From positions 4,402,001 through 4,466,000 of the forward strand of contig NZ_JBINNY010000001.1 in the NCBI RefSeq assembly GCF_051297175.1: a stretch of 64,000 nucleotides of DNA. The letters run 5' to 3'. The DNA comes from Dryocola sp051297175 (GTDB lineage: Bacteria; Pseudomonadota; Gammaproteobacteria; Enterobacterales; Enterobacteriaceae). The translations under genes were made by a program, and so were the position numbers. A model generated the notes under the pieces. The model was given only the letters and a program-made list of their open reading frames with translations, ran no database searches and was not told the origin of the DNA. Below, piece by piece: positions 17,058 through 26,166 of this stretch (positions are counted from its first letter, which is position 1; every line of letters begins with the position of its first letter).

Positions 17058-17651
17058 GGCCGCTGACCGAGTTTCAGATGAAAGTTAGGAAATTACTTAT
17101 TTTCAATATTAAAAATTTGTTAAATTAGATCATCACATTAACAGTTATAATAATTCCTGGATTGCGTTAAGCGCTTATCCTGCAACGCTTAAGCATGAAA
17201 TTCGGCCGTTTTTCCCGCCCATAACCGTTAACAAACACCCTACAATCCAGAGTAAAAACTATTTTTAAATATTAAAATAAACTTTTAGACCAAATGTTTT
17301 CGTTAGTCTGGGAATATCCGCTATATCAAAAAACGCTTCTCGCGAGATTCAGAACTTAATAGGGCTTAAGCCGCCCTCTGATAACACCAGACTTTCTCTC
17401 ATATAATATGAATGTATAATCACCCCAACTTATTAACCATTACTGACAGACATTTTTAACAATATTTAACGTACGAATTTTCATGACCCCTATAACTTTT
17501 TAGAATTAAAATCCCCACATGGAATCAGTAAATTTAATGGAGAAAACTACACGCCAATTGAAGAAGTCTACCGAATAACATTTCATAACTTTCGCTGCCA
17601 TTGACTTTAGGTCAACGCGATGTTTTCCTCAAACAATCCGAGGCAAAAAAA
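17058..17651. other. AT-rich intergenic region upstream of fimZ
   Basis: 594 bp with no plausible gene. It is AT-rich throughout, as expected for an H-NS-bound fimbrial regulator promoter. A short palindrome GGCTTAAGCC lies near 17363. I see no repeat inversion element. Confidence 0.5.
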
Positions 17652-18284
17652 ATGAAACCTGCATCCGTAATTATTATGGACGAGCACCCTATTGTCCGCA
17701 TGTCGATAGAAGTGCTGCTACAGAAAAATAAAGATATTAATGTCGTGCTAAAAACCGATGATGGCCGCCAGGTCATTGACTATATGCGCACTCATCCGGT
17801 CGATCTGGTGATCCTGGACATTGAGCTACCCGGCGTAGATGGCTTTACTTTGCTCAAAAGAATCAAAAGCATACAGGAAGACACTAAGATCCTGTTTCTC
17901 TCGTCAAAGTCGGAAAGATTTTACGCTGGCCGGGCCATTCAGGCCGGGGCGAACGGGTTTGTCAGTAAAAGAAAAGAGCAGGAAGACATCTACAACGCGG
18001 TGGAAATGCTGCTTTCGGGATACTCGTTTTTCCCGTCAGACACCCTGCATTTTATCAGCCAGCCTAACTCACGCAAAGGCGCAGTCGATGATATGCCGCT
18101 TTCGAACCGTGAGGTGACGGTATTACGCTATCTGGCGAACGGTTTATCAAATAAAGAAATTGCCGAACAGCTGCTGTTAAGCAACAAAACGATAAGCGCA
18201 CATAAAGCAAATATATTCTCCAAGCTGCGCGTTTCATCTATCGTCGAGCTAATCGATTATGCTCGCGTCAAAGAATTATTATAA
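17652..18284 (+). CDS. fimZ: Type 1 fimbriae response regulator FimZ
   Basis: 210 residues from ATG at 17652, the same length as FimZ; an upstream extension to 17601 is possible but lacks support. The NarL-type response regulator has a receiver domain (Asp56 in LVILDIELPGVDG as phosphoacceptor, conserved SS and K in LFLSSKSERF) and a C-terminal LuxR helix-turn-helix (LSNREVTVLRYLANGLSNKEIAEQLLLSNKTISAHKANIFSKL). In Salmonella FimZ activates fimA. It converges on fimF with a shared terminator. Confidence 0.9.
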   Translation: MKPASVIIMDEHPIVRMSIEVLLQKNKDINVVLKTDDGRQVIDYMRTHPVDLVILDIELPGVDGFTLLKRIKSIQEDTKILFLSSKSERFYAGRAIQAGANGFVSKRKEQEDIYNAVEMLLSGYSFFPSDTLHFISQPNSRKGAVDDMPLSNREVTVLRYLANGLSNKEIAEQLLLSNKTISAHKANIFSKLRVSSIVELIDYARVKELL

Positions 18285-18293
18285 GAGCGCTCT

Positions 18294-18312
18294 CGGCGAG
18301 CCAAAATGAAAA
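18294..18312. repeat. 19-bp direct repeat, copy 2
   Basis: Identical to 14222-14240 (CGGCGAGCCAAAATGAAAA). This copy overlaps the left arm of the fimZ/fimF terminator and precedes no real gene. Confidence 0.8.
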
Positions 18313-18342
18313 AAACCGGTTGCTTTCACACCGGTTTTTTTT
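18310..18342. terminator. Bidirectional terminator between fimZ and fimF
   Basis: AAAAAACCGGT and ACCGGTTTTTT form an 11-bp stem with a 9-base loop between convergent fimZ and fimF, giving a U-run in either direction. Confidence 0.9.
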
Positions 18343-18368
18343 CATATGTTCAGAATCTTCTGATCTGG

Positions 18369-18887
18369 TCAGTAATAATTAATCATAAAGGTCGCATCCG
18401 CGTCGGCTTTACCGGGCTGCGGGTTATCCGCGATGGCGATGTAGTTGGCGTAGAAGCTCAGCGTCGCGTCGCCGTTGGCGTCCACCGCGACGTCCTGGCT
18501 CGCCTGGTCCAGCGGCAGCTGGGTTTTGTCTTTATCCCGCAGCTGAACCGCCACGTTGGTCGCGCTGCTGGCGTCGTTGAGCGCCAGCAGCGCCGGATTC
18601 CCCGCCACGTTCTTGCCCGAAAAGGTAATCGACGCCGATCCCGGCGGGCAGCCGTTCAGCTTCACCGTGAACGGGATGCTTTGCGTGGTGCTGCCGGCGG
18701 TGCGCAGCTGTTTGGTCGGCCAAGTGCCAAGCTGGACGGTTTTGTTGTCCTGCCCGGTTTCGACGTAGCAGGCGTAATCCACCACGGTGCCGTGCAGCTC
18801 AATGTTGATTTCCCCAAGCGGGGAGTCAGCGCTCGCCGGGCCTGCGGCCAGCGCCGCGAGCAGCGCGATGTGCCGAATTTTAGTCAT
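18369..18887 (-). CDS. fimF: Minor type 1 fimbrial subunit FimF
   Basis: A 172-residue pilin with a signal peptide (cleavage near ASA-DSPLG), a beginning like IELHGTVVDYACYVE with a disulfide Cys pair (Cys42 and the Cys in LNGCPPG), and the conserved penultimate tyrosine region FMINYY for donor-strand exchange. It is the last gene of the fim operon; its ATG overlaps the fimH stop by 8 bp, as in Salmonella-type fimAICDHF. Confidence 0.85.
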   Translation of the reverse strand: MTKIRHIALLAALAAGPASADSPLGEINIELHGTVVDYACYVETGQDNKTVQLGTWPTKQLRTAGSTTQSIPFTVKLNGCPPGSASITFSGKNVAGNPALLALNDASSATNVAVQLRDKDKTQLPLDQASQDVAVDANGDATLSFYANYIAIADNPQPGKADADATFMINYY

Positions 18888-19887
18888 AGTCCACCCGCAA
18901 ATAGCCCCGCGCTAAGAACGGCCCTTCCGCCGGTTTTTTACCGGTGACGCTGACCGGCCAGGCGCGCACGCCGACCCGCGCCTGGGAAGCGTCGTCGAGC
19001 CGGAAGTTGATTTTGCTGGCAAGGTTATTCGGCGTCAGCGGCGCGCCGCTGCTGTCCGAAACGATAAAGCCGATGTCGCTGTTGTCGGAAACCATCATGT
19101 TGCCGGAGATTTTTTCCGCCTCCAGGCGCAGGGACAGATAGGCCTGCGCGTCGACGTTGGTGCATTTAATGCCAACGGTTTTGGTTAACGGCGACACGCC
19201 CGTTGGACGGTTGCCCGCCCCCGCCTGGCTGAACATTGCCGCACCGATGATCCCAAAATCAAACTCCACGATTTGGCCCGCGTTGATCTCGCAGGTTTGC
19301 GGCACCTCTACCTTGCCGCTGTAGCTGATGGTGTAGACCGGCGTGGTCAGCGGGTCGGTATTGCGCGTGGTGACGTAGACCGAGAACATCGTCTGTTTCG
19401 GGATCGGCACCATGTTAATGAAGCGGCGGGTGACCTTCAGGCGGAAGATGAGGTTGGAATCCCTGACGCCAAACGGCTTCTGCTTGGAAACGTTCGGGTG
19501 GCTGCCCATCTGGATGAAGTCGCGCGGCGGGTAAAACGCGCCCGCGTAGCTGTCGGTGATCTTCATGCCGCCGTTCAGATAATCATTTATTTTGAGGTAT
19601 TTATAGCCGTCTATCGTTTCCTGAACGGGCAAGGTGGTGACGTAGCTGCGCATCGTAGTGTTGCCGCTGGTGCCCGCAGGACAGATCGCGTTGACGCCAA
19701 CCCACTGCGACTTTTCCGCGAGCGTGACGATTTGCCCGACCTGGTTGTTGGAGCTGTTAAAGGTGTTCGACAGATCGTAGGAGATCTCCGTCGGCACGCC
19801 GGTTGAGTTGTAGCAAACCGTGGCAAACGCCGGGGTTGCGCAGGCCAGCAGCACGGCACCGGCCAGAGAGTTTTTCGCTTTCATCAT
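18880..19887 (-). CDS. fimH: Type 1 fimbrial tip adhesin FimH
   Basis: About 335 residues, starting at one of two adjacent ATGs (19887 or 19884; AGGAAG favours the second by spacing). A signal peptide is followed by mature ATVCYNS. A lectin domain (to about 195) and a pilin domain follow. The string SYSGKVEVPQTCEINAG, the FSQAGAGNRP segment and the ending ARGYLRVDYD closely resemble Salmonella FimH, which binds mannosylated glycans. It overlaps fimF and lies 23 bp after fimD. Confidence 0.93.
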   Translation of the reverse strand: MMKAKNSLAGAVLLACATPAFATVCYNSTGVPTEISYDLSNTFNSSNNQVGQIVTLAEKSQWVGVNAICPAGTSGNTTMRSYVTTLPVQETIDGYKYLKINDYLNGGMKITDSYAGAFYPPRDFIQMGSHPNVSKQKPFGVRDSNLIFRLKVTRRFINMVPIPKQTMFSVYVTTRNTDPLTTPVYTISYSGKVEVPQTCEINAGQIVEFDFGIIGAAMFSQAGAGNRPTGVSPLTKTVGIKCTNVDAQAYLSLRLEAEKISGNMMVSDNSDIGFIVSDSSGAPLTPNNLASKINFRLDDASQARVGVRAWPVSVTGKKPAEGPFLARGYLRVDYD

Positions 19888-19910
19888 GAGCTTCCTGAGT
19901 CGTGCCTTCG

Positions 19911-22505
19911 CTATGAGCAGGTGGCGGTCGCGACGACCACGGCCTGCTTCAGGCTTTCGTTTGGCAGCGTGTACGGGGCAAAACACTGGGAGCCTTTGCC
20001 GTCGCCCCACTGGATGAGCAGCTTGCCGTTGAGCGGCAGGCCGCTCAGGTAAATCTGCCCTTCGTCGCCAACCATGCTTGTCGCGCCGCTGGTTTCTTCA
20101 CGCACCACCGCGCCAAACGGCACCGCGCGGTCGCCACGTTTGACGGTGATAATCGCCCGCACGCCGATGCGCGCGTTAAACGAGGCCCGCACCAGCGCGC
20201 CCTGCGTTGGCACCACGCTGCTGACGTTGTTTTCGATGTCGGTGTGGTTGTCCATGGTGTTGGTGTCCAGCGCGATGCGGTTGTAGCGGTAGACCGTGGC
20301 GTAAGGCATGACGGCGTAGCCGCGCCAGTCGGTTTTCACCCCGGTCTGGTTTTCAACGCTGACGCCGGACGCGCCCGGCGCTTTGATCAGCACGTTGGTG
20401 TCGCCCAGCGGCTGGCTGAAGGTTACGCCGTCGGCATGGCCCACGACGCCTCCGGAGGCCTGCCAGTTAAATTCATGCTGGTCGCGATCGTAGTTGTAGC
20501 CGAGGCCCAGCGTGCCGTAGGTCGCCTGCCAGTTGGCGCTCGCGCTGCCGCTGTAGCCGTTGGTGCTGGTGTGCCCCTGGGTGACGCTGTAGTTGAGGTT
20601 GCGCCCTTCGAGCAGCGTGCCGCCCACGCCGGTTTGGACGGTGTTTTTGCCGTCGGAGTTGCGGCTGGCGGCAAAGGTGGCGTAGGCGCGGTCGATGGCC
20701 CTGTCGCGCGAGTAGCCGTGGCCCAGCAGCGTGCTGAACGGCACGGAAAGGTTGAAGGCGACGATGCGATCGTTGTCCGCAAGCCCGACCGATTTGCTCC
20801 ACGAGGCGGAAACCGAATAGCTGATGCCGCGCCAGCCGCTGGCGTAGCCCGCCTGATACCAGGTGTTGTCCTGGTCCGTTCCCCAGTAGGTTTGCTGGCT
20901 GCCGGAAACGTACAGCGAGCCGTAGTCGCCGAGCGACTGGGAGATGTTGACCTGGAAGCGCCCACGCTTGCTGTAGCGCAGGTTGTGGTAGCTCTGCGCC
21001 ACCGGCACCTTGACGTGGCTGTCGTCCTCTTCCATTTCGTACTGGTAGCCTTCCATATTTTTGTAGGCCACCTCGTCGAGCGTGTAGAAACCGCGCGTGG
21101 AATAGCGGTAGCCGAGCAGCTGGAAGTTGGTGCCGTAGCCGCTCAGGGATTTGGCGTACAGGAAGCGCAGCGACTGACCGGTGTGCGAGCTGTCGTCGGC
21201 AAGCTTGCTGGAGGCGTGAGTGACATCCATGGAAACCGCGCCCCACTCGCCGAGGTTTTTACCCAGCCCAAGCGCCGCCGAGGTGTAGCGTTCCGCAAGC
21301 TGGGTGCCGCCGTAGGCGGTGTAGCCGTTTGGCAAACCGGCAATCAGCGTGCCCTGGGTAAAGAAGGGTTTCTCCTGCTGGCTGTTGCCGCTGCGGAAAT
21401 CACCGGCCACGAGATCGTACTTAAACCGTCCTTCACGCTGTAGCAGCGGTACGGTGGAATACGGCACGGTGTACTGCTGCTGGCTGCCGTCTTTTTCTTC
21501 AAGCGTTACCTCAAGGTCACCGCTCGACGAGGTCGGGTTCAGGTCGCTAATCGCGAACGCGCCGGGCGAGACATAGCTCTGATAAATAACAAAGCCGTTC
21601 TGGCGAATGGTGATTTTGGCGTTGGTGCGGGCGATACCGCGCACCGTCGGCGCGTAGCCCTGCAGGCTGTCGGGGTACATGCTGTCCGAGGAGTAAAGGC
21701 GCGCGCCCCGGAAGCCCAGGCTGTCGAACACGTCGGAGCCGGTGTTGCTGTCGCCCATGACCAGCTCGCCCTTGAGCGGGACGATCGTGCGCTGCACGTA
21801 GGTGCTGATGTTTTTCCAGCTGTTGCTGCTGTAGCCGCTGCCGCTGGTGTAGCTCCACGCGCCGTTGTTGCGCAGCCGCCACGGGCCGTAATTCAGGCCG
21901 CTTTGCAGGCTGAGATAGTAGCTGTCGTCGTTGGAGCTGCGGTTACCGGTGAAGGAGTAGTTCAGCAGCGCCGCCGGGATGCCTTCGTCCCACTGGTCCG
22001 GCGGAATGTAGCCGCGCGCGCTGTTGAGCAGCGACGCCTGCGGCAGGCTGATGTCCAGACGCAGCCTGGCGAAATCAAAGGCCGTTTCCGAGCCAGGGAT
22101 CGCCTCGGCCATCGGCACGCATTCACCGGCTTTATATTTCACCAGGTCAGGATAGGCGAGCATGTTCAGCCCGAGCCGCTTGAGCCACTCCACGTCTAAA
22201 CAGGGCGTCAGGCCGCCGGAGCGGGCGCCTTCACCCGGCTCGCTTTTTGCCGCTTCGACAAACGGCAGATCTTCGGTGGCAATGAACTCATCGTTACGCC
22301 AGATATCCACGCGATATTCGCCCGGCGGCTGATGGCTGCCTTTTTCAAAACGCGACAGGTCCGCCACGGAGGCGGCATCCTCGGATAAAAAGGCGGGGTT
22401 GAAGTAGCTTTCCGCAGCACTTACCCCCGGCCAAAGCGCCGCCATCACCGTCGCCGCCAGAGGGGCGGCGTTGCGCGTAGGCTGCGTAAACGACTTTTTC
22501 ATCAT
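19911..22505 (-). CDS. fimD: Type 1 fimbrial outer-membrane usher FimD
   Basis: An 864-residue usher with a signal peptide and an N-terminal chaperone-binding domain beginning ESYFNPAFLSED. A 24-strand pore follows, with YLSLQSGLNYGPWRLRNNG, PTVRGIARTNAKITI and the C-terminal GGTLLEGRNLNYSVTQGHT and GQIYLSGLP motifs, ending in a Cys-containing plug/CTD region (GSQCFAPY...TATCS). It secretes and assembles the pilus subunits. Length is normal for FimD. Confidence 0.95.
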   Translation of the reverse strand: MMKKSFTQPTRNAAPLAATVMAALWPGVSAAESYFNPAFLSEDAASVADLSRFEKGSHQPPGEYRVDIWRNDEFIATEDLPFVEAAKSEPGEGARSGGLTPCLDVEWLKRLGLNMLAYPDLVKYKAGECVPMAEAIPGSETAFDFARLRLDISLPQASLLNSARGYIPPDQWDEGIPAALLNYSFTGNRSSNDDSYYLSLQSGLNYGPWRLRNNGAWSYTSGSGYSSNSWKNISTYVQRTIVPLKGELVMGDSNTGSDVFDSLGFRGARLYSSDSMYPDSLQGYAPTVRGIARTNAKITIRQNGFVIYQSYVSPGAFAISDLNPTSSSGDLEVTLEEKDGSQQQYTVPYSTVPLLQREGRFKYDLVAGDFRSGNSQQEKPFFTQGTLIAGLPNGYTAYGGTQLAERYTSAALGLGKNLGEWGAVSMDVTHASSKLADDSSHTGQSLRFLYAKSLSGYGTNFQLLGYRYSTRGFYTLDEVAYKNMEGYQYEMEEDDSHVKVPVAQSYHNLRYSKRGRFQVNISQSLGDYGSLYVSGSQQTYWGTDQDNTWYQAGYASGWRGISYSVSASWSKSVGLADNDRIVAFNLSVPFSTLLGHGYSRDRAIDRAYATFAASRNSDGKNTVQTGVGGTLLEGRNLNYSVTQGHTSTNGYSGSASANWQATYGTLGLGYNYDRDQHEFNWQASGGVVGHADGVTFSQPLGDTNVLIKAPGASGVSVENQTGVKTDWRGYAVMPYATVYRYNRIALDTNTMDNHTDIENNVSSVVPTQGALVRASFNARIGVRAIITVKRGDRAVPFGAVVREETSGATSMVGDEGQIYLSGLPLNGKLLIQWGDGKGSQCFAPYTLPNESLKQAVVVATATCS

Positions 22506-22536
22506 TTCCCTGCTTTCCTGATTGCGGCCTGCGGCA

Positions 22537-23232
22537 TTACTTCATGACGCCAGCTTGCACCGGCGTGACCGCACCATAGTCATTTACGGTCTGGAAGGAG
22601 ATTCGCCCGGATGCGCCCGCCGGTACGGCTACCTTCGCCTCGCTCTTCGGTGCGACCATGGTGTTCGGCAGCTTTTCGTTGCCGACGCTGAGATTGACCG
22701 TCGAGATGTAGTACGGCGACGGGTTATGCAGAATCAGATGGCCGCCGCTGCGTTCAAAGCGCAGCTGTTTCACCGCCTCTTCCGGCTGCATCTGGAGGTT
22801 TTTCGGACGCACGAACAGCTTGATGCGCGACAGAATGGCTATTTGCAGCACGTTGCTGCTATCAACAAGATTTTTGTCCACCGACGGAATGGCTTTGACG
22901 TTCATCCAGAAAATGGATTCGCGATCCGCAGGCAGCGGCTGGCCGACGTAAATAATGCGCAGCGTGTTTTCGCTTTTCGGCTCGCTGACGAACAGCGGCG
23001 GCGTGACGATAAAACTTTTGTCTTTTTGGCCGAGGTTGTTTTCCACCCACGAGTTCACCAGATAGCGCTCTTTCGTATCGCTATTGGTAATGGAAAGAGA
23101 GGTCTGCTTTGCGTCGGCGGGGTAAATCACGCGCGTTGCGCCAAGGCCGATGCCCCCTGCCGCCTGGGCGGAAAAAGCGGTAAATAGCAGGCATAGCACG
23201 GCGGTCACACCTGATTTAAAAAGAGTTTTCAT
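22537..23232 (-). CDS. fimC: Periplasmic fimbrial chaperone FimC
   Basis: About 231 residues from the ATG at MKTLFKSG; an in-frame ATG at 23250 would add six residues before the signal peptide. It is a PapD-like two-domain immunoglobulin chaperone: GIGLGATRVIYPADAKQTSLSI at the start, the conserved WVENN...FIVTPPLF segment, the Arg/Lys subunit-binding positions, and SRIKLFVRP before the second domain. It delivers pilins to FimD. Confidence 0.93.
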   Translation of the reverse strand: MKTLFKSGVTAVLCLLFTAFSAQAAGGIGLGATRVIYPADAKQTSLSITNSDTKERYLVNSWVENNLGQKDKSFIVTPPLFVSEPKSENTLRIIYVGQPLPADRESIFWMNVKAIPSVDKNLVDSSNVLQIAILSRIKLFVRPKNLQMQPEEAVKQLRFERSGGHLILHNPSPYYISTVNLSVGNEKLPNTMVAPKSEAKVAVPAGASGRISFQTVNDYGAVTPVQAGVMK

Positions 23233-23274
23233 CACGACAGTTACCATCAAAAGTGCGTTGTGAATAATTGCGGC

Positions 23275-23820
23275 TCAGGGATAAACCAGCGTGAACCAGA
23301 CGTCTGTTTTCAGGTGTCCGGGGCTGAGGTCTTCAGTCACCGAACGGTAGCGGGCGGTAAAGCTCAGCGTCATTTCCTCGGTTTTTATCGGCGCGAAATA
23401 GCCCGGCAGGCTATTGGGAATGATGAGCTGTTGCTGGCTGTCAAAGAGGGCAAGCCCTACGCCGCTGCTGGCGTCATTGCCGTTTACGCTGGTCGCCGCG
23501 AGAAACACCTGCGGGTCTTCTACCGGGGTCGCGCCCTGAAAGGCGATACCCACATGTTCTGAAACTTCGCGAAGGCATCCGACAAGCCGGATAGCAAAAG
23601 GAATGCTGACGGGCGCATAGCTGCCCACGCCGCTAAACAGCGAACTGCGGTATTGGCCCATCTGCACGGTCATATCCTGACTTTCGCGCGCCACCGCGCA
23701 CGCGCCGTTAACCAGCGTTCCCTGCATATGGACTTTGCCGCCGTCGATCACGACGACCTGCTTCGCCAGTACCGGACTTCCCGCAATCAGTATCAGGAGG
23801 AACAGGATTTTCCTTTTCAT
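23275..23820 (-). CDS. fimI: Fimbrial subunit FimI
   Basis: 181 residues from ATG at 23820. A signal peptide precedes KQVVVIDGGKVHMQGTLVNG, then a Cys pair (GACAVA and VGCLRE) and a C-terminal FTLVYP ending typical of pilins. It lies between fimA and fimC as in type 1 operons, where FimI is a minor subunit thought to cap the rod. Confidence 0.85.
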   Translation of the reverse strand: MKRKILFLLILIAGSPVLAKQVVVIDGGKVHMQGTLVNGACAVARESQDMTVQMGQYRSSLFSGVGSYAPVSIPFAIRLVGCLREVSEHVGIAFQGATPVEDPQVFLAATSVNGNDASSGVGLALFDSQQQLIIPNSLPGYFAPIKTEEMTLSFTARYRSVTEDLSPGHLKTDVWFTLVYP

Positions 23821-23890
23821 GCTCGCCTTCTCAGGATTAACGTGGAATCTGCCTCTTCCCTGAGGCATCGGTCGTCCTTGCGTCAGTCGA

Positions 23891-24451
23891 TTACTCGTAC
23901 TTCATGACGAAAGTAGCGTCAGCGTTTGCCTGACCCGCAGTTGCGGTAGCAGCCGTTGCTTTATAACGCGCGGTGAACGGCAGGGTGTTGGTGCCGTCGG
24001 TCAGGTTCTGCGCGGTAGAGAAGGTCGCGCCGTCTGGGGTCAGCACTTTAGACGCGCGGTCGAGGATTTCGATACCCACGCCTTTTGCAGTGGTGCTGTT
24101 ACCGCCGGAGTTGACCGCCAGCAGAGTTGGGTCAGTCGCGTCAGCCTGGCCTGCGAAGGCAACGGCTGCGGTAGATGCAACGGTGCTGTCACAGTCGTTC
24201 AGAACGATAGTGAAAGGGATCTGCGCGGAGGTATCGCCCACTTTAGTGAAGGCAGCAGTACGGTACTGGCCCAGTTTTACGATCTGATCGGAAGACTTGG
24301 TGCTTACCGCACAGGCCGCGTTTACCAGGTCACCCTGGAAGTGCACGGTGCCGCCGTTAACGGTCACTGGAGTTGGGTCTTCCGCGTGAGCCGCGCCGCT
24401 CATCAGTACGATACCGGCAACCAGAGAAGAGGCAATTTTGCTGAATTTCAT
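23891..24451 (-). CDS. fimA: Major type 1 fimbrial subunit FimA
   Basis: 186 residues from ATG at 24451 (AAGGAAT ribosome-binding site); Salmonella FimA is nearly the same length. The signal peptide ends AHA-EDPTPV. The mature pilin shows VTVNGGTVHFQGDLVNAACAVS, a second Cys in LNDCDSTV and the closing ATFVMKYE. First gene of the fim operon. A small hairpin (TGCCTC/GAGGCA, 23850-23867) in the 70-bp gap before fimI may lower read-through to the assembly genes. Confidence 0.95.
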   Translation of the reverse strand: MKFSKIASSLVAGIVLMSGAAHAEDPTPVTVNGGTVHFQGDLVNAACAVSTKSSDQIVKLGQYRTAAFTKVGDTSAQIPFTIVLNDCDSTVASTAAVAFAGQADATDPTLLAVNSGGNSTTAKGVGIEILDRASKVLTPDGATFSTAQNLTDGTNTLPFTARYKATAATATAGQANADATFVMKYE

Positions 24452-25482
24452 GAGTATTCCTTCAAGTATTAAACGCACATCCGGATAATGCTTCCTTCAT
24501 TATTCCGTTTGAATCATCATCGGCCCGAAACAGACCCGTTGAATACTCCCCATTCCCTGCGGAGCTATTGAATGCATTTCCCAGTATTTATTAATTACGC
24601 CTCAGGGACGCACCCACCGGCCGATAAGGCAGACCAGCGCGCCGGTGTTTCCACGTAAAAAGGGTAATTAATTAAATATTAAAAGCGCCATGCGGCGACG
24701 GGAGATAAATTAAGCAAAATTTAGGTTAAGAGATAGACGCAAAATCTTTATATTTCCTAGGCGAAGGCTTATAGAAACCTAAGAAATCGCACAGCAGCGG
24801 ACGGCCGCCAGGATATAAAAAACGGCTAACTCGTTATTTTTAAGGAAATAAAGCAGAATCCTGCAATCTAGGACGTTTGTTTGTTTTTTGTTAAACAATA
24901 ACGATATTTGTTAATGTAGGAATAAACTCCCCTCTCCAGAAATCCGCGCGTTCGCTCAAGATTTTTCAAGGAAAAGGCTCCCAGAAAAGCGGTTAACGGT
25001 TCCTAAAATTCGCTAACAAATTTGGTCAATTTTTTGTACCTGCCACCTTCCCAAATCAATTTTCAGCTATTTGATTGACGATACAATAATGACGTAACGC
25101 AATCTTTCGGCCTTATTTAACACAAATAAAACATTTCCCAGCAAATAGTTAACATCAAACTTCCGCGAACTGACCATTTTTTGACTTTTCGTGCTGTCAC
25201 TTTTTAGGCAATTACCAGCAGTTTTCTAGGAAAATTCCTGGAAGCAGGGGGTAAAAATCTTAACACTTCATCATTAACGTTCGCTCATCAAGGAATTGCC
25301 GAGCTTTTAACGGCGCTTTTTTGCTCATCTTCGCCCACACGGGCGGTCTGGCTGTCCTTAAGATTTTTCCATGAAATAGTGATTTGTTAATAATCAAAAC
25401 AAAAGTTGTCACATTAGCCTGAGCTGAATAATATGGCCCCACAGCTTACAAGCAATAAAACACTTAAGGGTGTTCTGATAAT
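24452..25482. promoter_or_regulatory. 1-kb AT-rich divergent control region between fimA and ecpR, rich in TTCCT pentamers
   Basis: No convincing gene. TTCCT or its complement AGGAA occurs at 24492, 24754, 24843, 24918, 24969, 25000, 25228, 25235 and 25291, about nine times where roughly two would be expected by chance. Two arrangements are symmetrical: ATTTCCTAGG facing CCTAAGAAAT (24752-24787) and AGGAA-AA-TTCCT (25228-25239). I recall that E. coli EcpR acts at TTCCT boxes far upstream of ecp, so these are candidate EcpR sites. I see no fimS-like invertible element bounded by inverted repeats and no fimB/fimE recombinase in the window. Confidence 0.55.
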
Positions 25483-26094
25483 ATGGAACGCAGAATAACT
25501 GAAAAGCCGTTCTGCCTGAGTTGCCATTTTCATTGTGAGATAGATGACGAACCATCAATAAAAATGCGTAACTGCATGGAAAAACAATATTGCGTATGGC
25601 CTGCCGGAAATGAATATTTGAAAGCAGGAGTGATTAATTCACTTATTAATACACACTATAATTTTCTGAGCAGTGGGTTTATTTTTATTGATTTCTCACG
25701 CTACCACATCAAGCTTTTTCTCACGGATGCGTGGATCAGGCATCTGACCCGCTCAGGCCTGCGCCTGATCGTGATAGCGGACAAAACAATGGAGGCGTTG
25801 GCAGCATACTGGCATAACCATAGCCCCCAGATTGCAACGGTTATCTATGCCAATGACAGTCGGCAAATAATTGCTAAAAAGATAGAAAGTACGTTTTCAG
25901 GACGCCGTATTGATGATATTCGGCGGCGCAGGTTAACGCCTATCGAACTTAGCGTACTTAATTTATTACTTTCCGAAACCTCGATTACGGAAATCGCCGC
26001 GCGGTTAGATATTAGCGCCAAGCGCGCCTACAGCATCAAAGGCAGCATGCAGAAAAAAATGGGAGGCAGGTTAAATAGCATCATTTCAGGTTGA
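25483..26094 (+). CDS. ecpR: EcpR-like LuxR-type regulator, upstream copy
   Basis: 203 residues. The core (VWPAGNEYLKAGVINSLI, FIFIDFSRYHIKLFL, LRLIVIADKTMEALAAYW) and C-terminal helix-turn-helix (LTPIELSVLNLLLSETSITEIAARLDISAKRAYSIK) match E. coli EcpR (MatA), activator of the common pilus. The N-terminus is longer than in E. coli and has cysteines at 11, 14, 18 and 31 (C-x2-C-x3-C-x12-C), a spacing shared exactly with the paralogue at 32530-33153. That suggests a metal or iron-sulfur site. It precedes ecpA by 72 bp on the same strand. Confidence 0.85.
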   Translation: MERRITEKPFCLSCHFHCEIDDEPSIKMRNCMEKQYCVWPAGNEYLKAGVINSLINTHYNFLSSGFIFIDFSRYHIKLFLTDAWIRHLTRSGLRLIVIADKTMEALAAYWHNHSPQIATVIYANDSRQIIAKKIESTFSGRRIDDIRRRRLTPIELSVLNLLLSETSITEIAARLDISAKRAYSIKGSMQKKMGGRLNSIISG

Positions 26095-26166
26095 ACGTAA
26101 ATTTGATTTTTAATACGCAAAACTCCTGTAAAGGAAAACATCATTCTTTATTTTAAGGACATAACA

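Noticed and set aside
18306..18947. 213-codon plus-strand frame starting in the fimZ/fimF terminator
   Set aside because: It starts within a terminator stem and runs antisense through fimF; the ATG only reflects the 19-bp repeat.
20244..21443. 399-codon plus-strand frame opposite fimD
   Set aside because: Low-complexity Val/Ala/Gly/Arg translation without motifs; it is an antisense shadow of the usher gene.
25260..25442. 60-codon minus-strand frame in the fimA-ecpR region
   Set aside because: No family signal and no ribosome-binding site in a very AT-rich control region.
24452..25482. Possible fimS-like invertible promoter
   Set aside because: I found no matching pair of longer inverted repeats bounding a ~300-bp segment and no fimB/fimE recombinase gene in the window.
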